From Enoplolaimus lenunculus (Eukaryota; Nematoda; Enoplea; Enoplida; Thoracostomopsidae), in assembly GCA_030248215.1 (NCBI GenBank), contig JASANG010001519.1, positions 1 to 64,000 of the forward strand: a stretch of DNA of 64,000 bases. Reading direction: 5' to 3'. The number at the start of each line of letters is the position of its first letter. Positions within the stretch are counted from its first letter, which is position 1. A program made the position numbers and the translations under genes. The notes under the pieces were generated by a model that did not search any database, was not told the origin of the DNA, and worked only from the letters and a program-made list of their open reading frames with translations. Positions 59,151-64,000 of this stretch are shown here, one piece after another.

Positions 59151-59207
59151 CGGATCATAAGCTCGCTATACTCTCAGTCTTGTTTCGCTGACGTACGGCA
59201 GACTTCA

Positions 59208-61379
59208 GAAAACTGATGATCCATATTCGGATCATTGTCCATGAATGGGGACGGGGGTTTTGTTGACGTGAAATCAATATCTTAATATAAAAAACAAGTA
59301 AATTATAGATAAATGACCAATGGGCAATGTTTAAAGAAGTATTTCTTTGCATTTATATTTATTTTCTTTTTTGTGACTGTTAGACAGTAAACAATTTCAA
59401 ACGTTAGTTATAAGTACACGGTTGGCGTACACAATTTTTAACAATTATAAGTGTACGGTTCAAGATGTTCTGGGCGCGATAGACGAAGACGACGAAATTG
59501 ATCGAGCAGACGTGTTTATCGAGCCGCCAACCGACGACGCTTATAGCGAACAGGGCAGCGGTGATGAAGATGGTGGCGGTACTGCAGACAATTTAAGTGG
59601 CAAACAGCTCCAATCAAGGTTTTCGGTAAAGTTTGTTAGACATGGTGTAACCGAGACTATTGGTGAACTCGAGGATTCTGATAGCGATGGTGATGAAGTG
59701 TATGTTCCTCCCAAAAAAGCTTCCAAACTATCAGGAACAGTTCGCAAGCCTGCTCGGTCACAAGATACGCCCATTATTTCTGATACAATATTGTCAAAAC
59801 GGGATCTCAACCGCGAAATTTCTGATTTCAGCATTGCTGTAAAGACGTTTACAATAACTCAAAGACCGTCAACTTTTTTTGTTATTTTTTAATGACGAAG
59901 TATGTTCGTACTTGGCCGAGAATTTTGTTAAATATGCACGCGGTGATGGAGACCTAGATTTTGAAACCAATACAAGCGAAATTAAGTGTTTTATTGCCAT
60001 CCTCTTGCTTTCCGGCTACTTGTAAGTTCCGCGATGGTGGCTTCTTTGAAAAGTATGTTCAGAGACTTTCAATGATGAAGCAGTAAGCAGCGCAATGAGT
60101 CTGAAACGATTTGAAAAATTGAAGAAATACAGTCACTGCGCCAATATTGACATGATTGACAAGTCTGATAAGTTTGCTAAAGTTAGTAAGACCATTGCTT
60201 TCAGTGATAAATTTTTTGCAATTTGCGAATAGAGAGCAATGTTTATGGGTACCATACTTCGGAAAACACAGGGCTAAGCAAATCTTACGTGGCAAGCCAA
60301 TCCGAATGGGTTACAAAGTCTGGTGCTTATGCAAACGACTGGGGTATATAGTACAGTTTAAACCGTATCAGGGTTCTGGATTTCCTGCGCACGACCCGAA
60401 GCTTGGTCTTGCTGCATCTGTAGTTGTCGAATTATTATCAGAATGACCCACGGACATACCTTATAAAGTCTACGGCAATCGATTTTTTCCTCTCTAAAAC
60501 TTGTGCAGCATTTGCAAGAATGAAACATTTACTACACAGGAACCGTAATGGCTAATCGTATGGGAAATGTGCTCTTACAGACCCCAAAACTTTGGCTAAA
60601 AAGCCGCATGGATCATTTGATTATATGTCGGACGAGGACCAAAAATTTTTTAGTAGTATCGTGGAACGATAACAACGTGGTTACTGCAATTAGCTCTTGC
60701 GATCCTTTGTATCCGTTGCGTAAAACAATGCGTTGGAACTCGCAGGAAAAATAGAAATGCCCTGTCGATCAACCAGCGCTCATAGCGACCTATAATAAAT
60801 TTATGGGTGGTGTTGACAGGCTGGATCAAAATATCAGCAGTAAGAAATGGTGGTGGTCTATGTTCACTTATGCTATCATACATCGATGCAAAACGGTTGG
60901 CAGCTGTTTAGGGAAGTATCTGGCAATAATAACACTTTCGACTTTATGGCATTTACTAGAGGTATAGTGAAGGTCTATTTGACGAAGTACGGTACACCAC
61001 GCGCGTGCCCTGGTCCAAAACGCCGCTTTCTATTGATGAAAGAGTTCCATGGGAAATTCGGTATGATCGAATGGATCATTGGATTGTTTTGGCGCACACT
61101 CAACTGAGGTGTGCTTTTTGCAACAAAAACGCCACGCGAAAATGCGAGAAGTGTAATGGTAAATTGCTTCAAACTGTACCATGAAAATTTAACACTTATT
61201 TAAATCACATGACGTGAATATGCATATGAATATTCTGCTGATAATTTAAAGGTATTTGACAGTTTCGTTTGTTATTTCAGCTGTTTGTGTTGACTTTAAT
61301 TTGTTTTTTCAGTGAAATTTTTGTCTAACAACCCGTACCCATTCATGGACAATGGTCCAAATTTGGATCATCAGAAAAA
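59208..61379 (+). mobile_element. Decayed piggyBac transposon
   Basis: Inverted termini of about 45-50 bp are present: left from 59213 (CTGATGATCCATATTCGGAT) and right ending near 61374 (reverse complement CTGATGATCCAAATTTGGAC). TTAA borders the right end (61380-61383) and TTCA the left (59204-59207), as expected for the piggyBac TTAA target with one mutated copy. The transposase is recognisable in several frames. It has an acidic N-terminus (59460-59890), VPYFGKHRAK with GKPIRMGYKVW (60245-60330), MGGVDRLDQN with KKWWW (60800-60855), and a Cys-rich tail with CAFCNKNATRKCEKC (61110-61160). Frameshifts and stops separate the parts, and the catalytic Asp normally just before the VPYFGKH motif is not visible. 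Inactive. Confidence 0.88.
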
Positions 61380-61383
61380 TTAA

Positions 61384-63133
61384 TTTGTTTTTGACATGAT
61401 CTGATAGAAATCGATTTTAGCTCGTTTTCAGTATTACGGCTTTATATGGAATGGTAATGTACAGATTAATAAACTAAATCAATTCCGGCCAAAAACGGGT
61501 TTAACAATATTTATTACTGTGATTTTGGTTTGAGATGTCAGAATTCAGTATTTATCCGAAGAATCGCCGTTGTGTCAAAACACTTCTGCGAACAAAATAA
61601 CAGATTACAGCAAGGAAGTAGTGTGTAATTAATGTGATTTTTCTTTTTATTGAAATGTGAGGCCGCTGATATCTAACTCCTGTAAAATTGGTAATTGATA
61701 TGAGGACGCACCGGAACGAATAGCAACATCAAACATACTGGGTTGTAGTTGTATTTTTTATAATTTGACATTTAATCTCATTGCATAATACTGAAGGTAA
61801 GCTAAAATTGTCGATGTATTTGGCAGTTCACGGTTATAGATTAGTGATGGTCACTGGAGCCCGGATACCAGGATAATTTCTTATCGGAGTACGTATTTGG
61901 CAGGCCTCAAATATTTGGATAATCCAGATAAATAGCTAACCAAGGTGTACAAATAACTTCGGATTCAGTGCGATATTCGGAAAAATTGAACGGTCAGAAT
62001 CGGACATCGTGCATGATCGGTTTTGAAAACGCAGAATGCAACATGGTTTGGCAACACATGTTAGTGTTTTTGACAATGAGTCGAAAGAAACGAGCACTTG
62101 GGGTTCTTGACCTCGACCCATACTTAATGAATTAAGGTTTGGATAATTCAATTCTGCTAGTTACATAATGTGGCTTGTCAAATGGTCACATTTTAATTTT
62201 AAACAAAACTTGTATCTTACTCGTAAATTAGGATATTACCTCACCAGATTTCCTGTTTCGGCCGAAATTACTTTAGGTCTGTAGTCTGTACCTAAGGTTT
62301 ATGGCGTCCTCCTACATTTTCAGTGTCGAGTAGCATCATAACCTCTATATAATGTACACTTTAGAAACCTGGAATATAACGCAAATATACCACTACTGAG
62401 GGTATTAATCCCCCAGGTTGAACCAGAAGAATTCCTCCATTTTTCGTTTGCTCCCAGGTTTTCCCTTTATACAACCTGGCGAAGCCCATCCCTCTGAAAA
62501 TGTTAATAGGGAAAGACCAAGATAATATGAAAATATGTGTACACGGCAATTTGCATACAATGTTGGTCGATGTTGGATGGTGCTCACAGGCACTTAACTA
62601 GTCAAAAAGTATAGATAGCACTATCGTATTCATAATGTTTGAGCAGACACAACTTCAATTTGCATTTTAGTCGACAACTTACAAAACAGTTTCGGGAGAA
62701 ACATTATCATGAGCGTAATTGCTTGCGGTACATTACAGTTTAATTCTGTACGTTTGATGTCTTGTTTGAATTGAGTGTATAATTTCAGTCGTATTCAGAT
62801 TGTGTATACCACAGTTTTGCTCTAAAACTATTGCAGTATTAGAATGTGAGTTTTTATATTTCGTTTACCGTATTTATTTATATATATTTTGCAATGGTTT
62901 GAGAAATATTACTGTTATGTGTTCTATTTCGTTCTGCAACTAATTCTGTAACAATATTTTTGTTTAAGCCGAGCGTTTTCAATCAAACTACATGCATTGC
63001 ATTATGTTTCCGGTTAGCGTTGTTTTGTTGAGTAAATTCATTGCACAACTAGTTTAGTTTTACCGGAGGTTTGTTTGAGCCTGCTGCTGCTGGTAACGTT
63101 TAAAATCGAACCATAAATTTCTTATTCTATATA
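61384..63133. other. No gene seen
   Basis: AT-rich, presumably EXOC1 intron or intergenic DNA. No EXOC1 exon was recognised. Short antisense frames near 62400-62590 have no family features. Confidence 0.3.
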
Positions 63134-63533
63134 TAGGGTGCAACCGTCATTCTGGTTCCGGCATTTTTTCATCTTCCGGTTCCGGCATTTTTTCATCTTC
63201 CGCTTCCAGTAAATTTTTTACCAAAATTAACAATTACGGTATTAAATTTAAGTCGGTGGAAATGAAGCTTTATGCTCAAAAATGACGATTAAAATGAAGT
63301 AGTTTTCATTAGTATAGTGCACAAACCTTGACAATCCTTGAAAGCAAACCGGTAAACATAGATTTCGGTTCCGTGATTAACGAAAATTTAAAATACAGCA
63401 GAGTAAATAAACATCTATCTTCAACTAAGGGGTTATTCTACCATTTGTATACCAAAAAATTAAAATGAATTTTTCGGTGGCATGTATTTTAAACATTCCG
63501 GTTCCGGTAAATTGTAATTTTGTTTGCACCCTG
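63134..63533. mobile_element. hAT-like CCGGAA MITE
   Basis: It begins TAGGGTGCAACCGTCATTC and ends TGTTTGCACCCTG, about 400 bp. The inner TTCCGGCATTTTTTCATCTTCC and AATGAATTTTTCGGTGGCAT are shared with 37968-38682. The first base is changed from C to T and there is no clear target duplication. Confidence 0.65.
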
Positions 63534-64000
63534 ATTTATACTTTGATATGTTAGAGTAGAGATAATAGCATATAATCGCAAGTGTGCTTTATATCGAAAT
63601 ATTTACATTATAGGTTAATTGTTTTTATACTATATTACTTCTTAGAATCAATTTGGTCGATGTAATATAATTGTGATTACAGTTTCATTTTATGCTACCT
63701 ATATAACAGGTTTTGTTTATTATTGAGCGTAAAAAAACCAGAACTATCCTTCTTGCTTCCGGCCAGAACAGGAAACGGAACTTTTCCACTTATTTCCCAT
63801 TTAAGTGTTAATATGTTATTTTTTTATTTGCTTGCGGTTGGATATTAATTTACCGTTAATGTTGAGTTTTATGTTTGATTTGCAATGAGTCTGTAGAATA
63901 ATAAATGGGAAAATTCAGTTAATTCATTGAAACAGGGTTGGAGCTGGCTTATTCTGGACCTGGCCGTGAGTGCCAGGCCATGTGCCTAAAGTATTAGGCC
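63534..64000. other. No gene seen
   Basis: AT-rich up to the window edge. The last 50 bp (TGGACCTGGCC, GTGCCAGGCC, TATTAGGCC) contain several GGCC motifs and may be the start of another repeat. Confidence 0.3.

Overview
The window is nuclear DNA of an animal, AT-rich (roughly 35-40 % GC by eye). The evidence is its intron-rich genes with GT-AG introns, including VANGL, a core planar-cell-polarity gene of metazoans. I cannot place the species. It is most likely an invertebrate with a compact but heavily transposon-invaded genome.

I reconstructed six host genes by joining exons across matching phases and comparing with remembered family sequences. On the + strand: VANGL (6917-13429, 6 exons), the DEAD-box rRNA-processing helicase DDX47/Rrp3 (17141-21064, 8 exons), VPS33A (42807-51316, 14 exons) and the 5' part of the exocyst gene EXOC1/SEC3 (from 53641; only exons 1-3 found). 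On the - strand: the HD-domain nucleotidase HDDC2 (29565-27812, 2 exons) and a SUMO gene (39645-33963, 4 exons). The genes are functionally unrelated. VPS33A and EXOC1 both act in membrane traffic, but nothing shows that they are linked. Three weak candidates (178-400, 31505-31801 and 42580-40278) look partly exon-like but match nothing I recognise.

Almost everything else is mobile or repeat DNA. One transposon ORF is open for 580 codons (26162-24420, -): a DDE integrase fused to an Ulp1-type protease, resembling Ginger-type elements. A decayed LINE (about 59150-55743, -) and a decayed piggyBac element (59208-61379) lie back to back downstream of EXOC1 exon 3. Small non-autonomous inverted-repeat elements are everywhere. 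Several keep 8-bp target duplications (21477-21873, 34117-34513, 32816-33210, 3657-4012, 1492-1679). They include a hAT-like family with ends CAGGGTGCRACCGG and a family with GGCC ends, some members of which carry internal GTCCC minisatellites. Two GGCC-ended copies sit inside copies of another inverted-repeat family, giving a readable insertion history.

Points worth a second look are a decayed duplicate of a DDX47 exon with a lost splice acceptor, a probable GC-AG intron in VPS33A, an unusually long SUMO C-terminal tail, the integrase-protease fusion, and the minisatellite-bearing element family.
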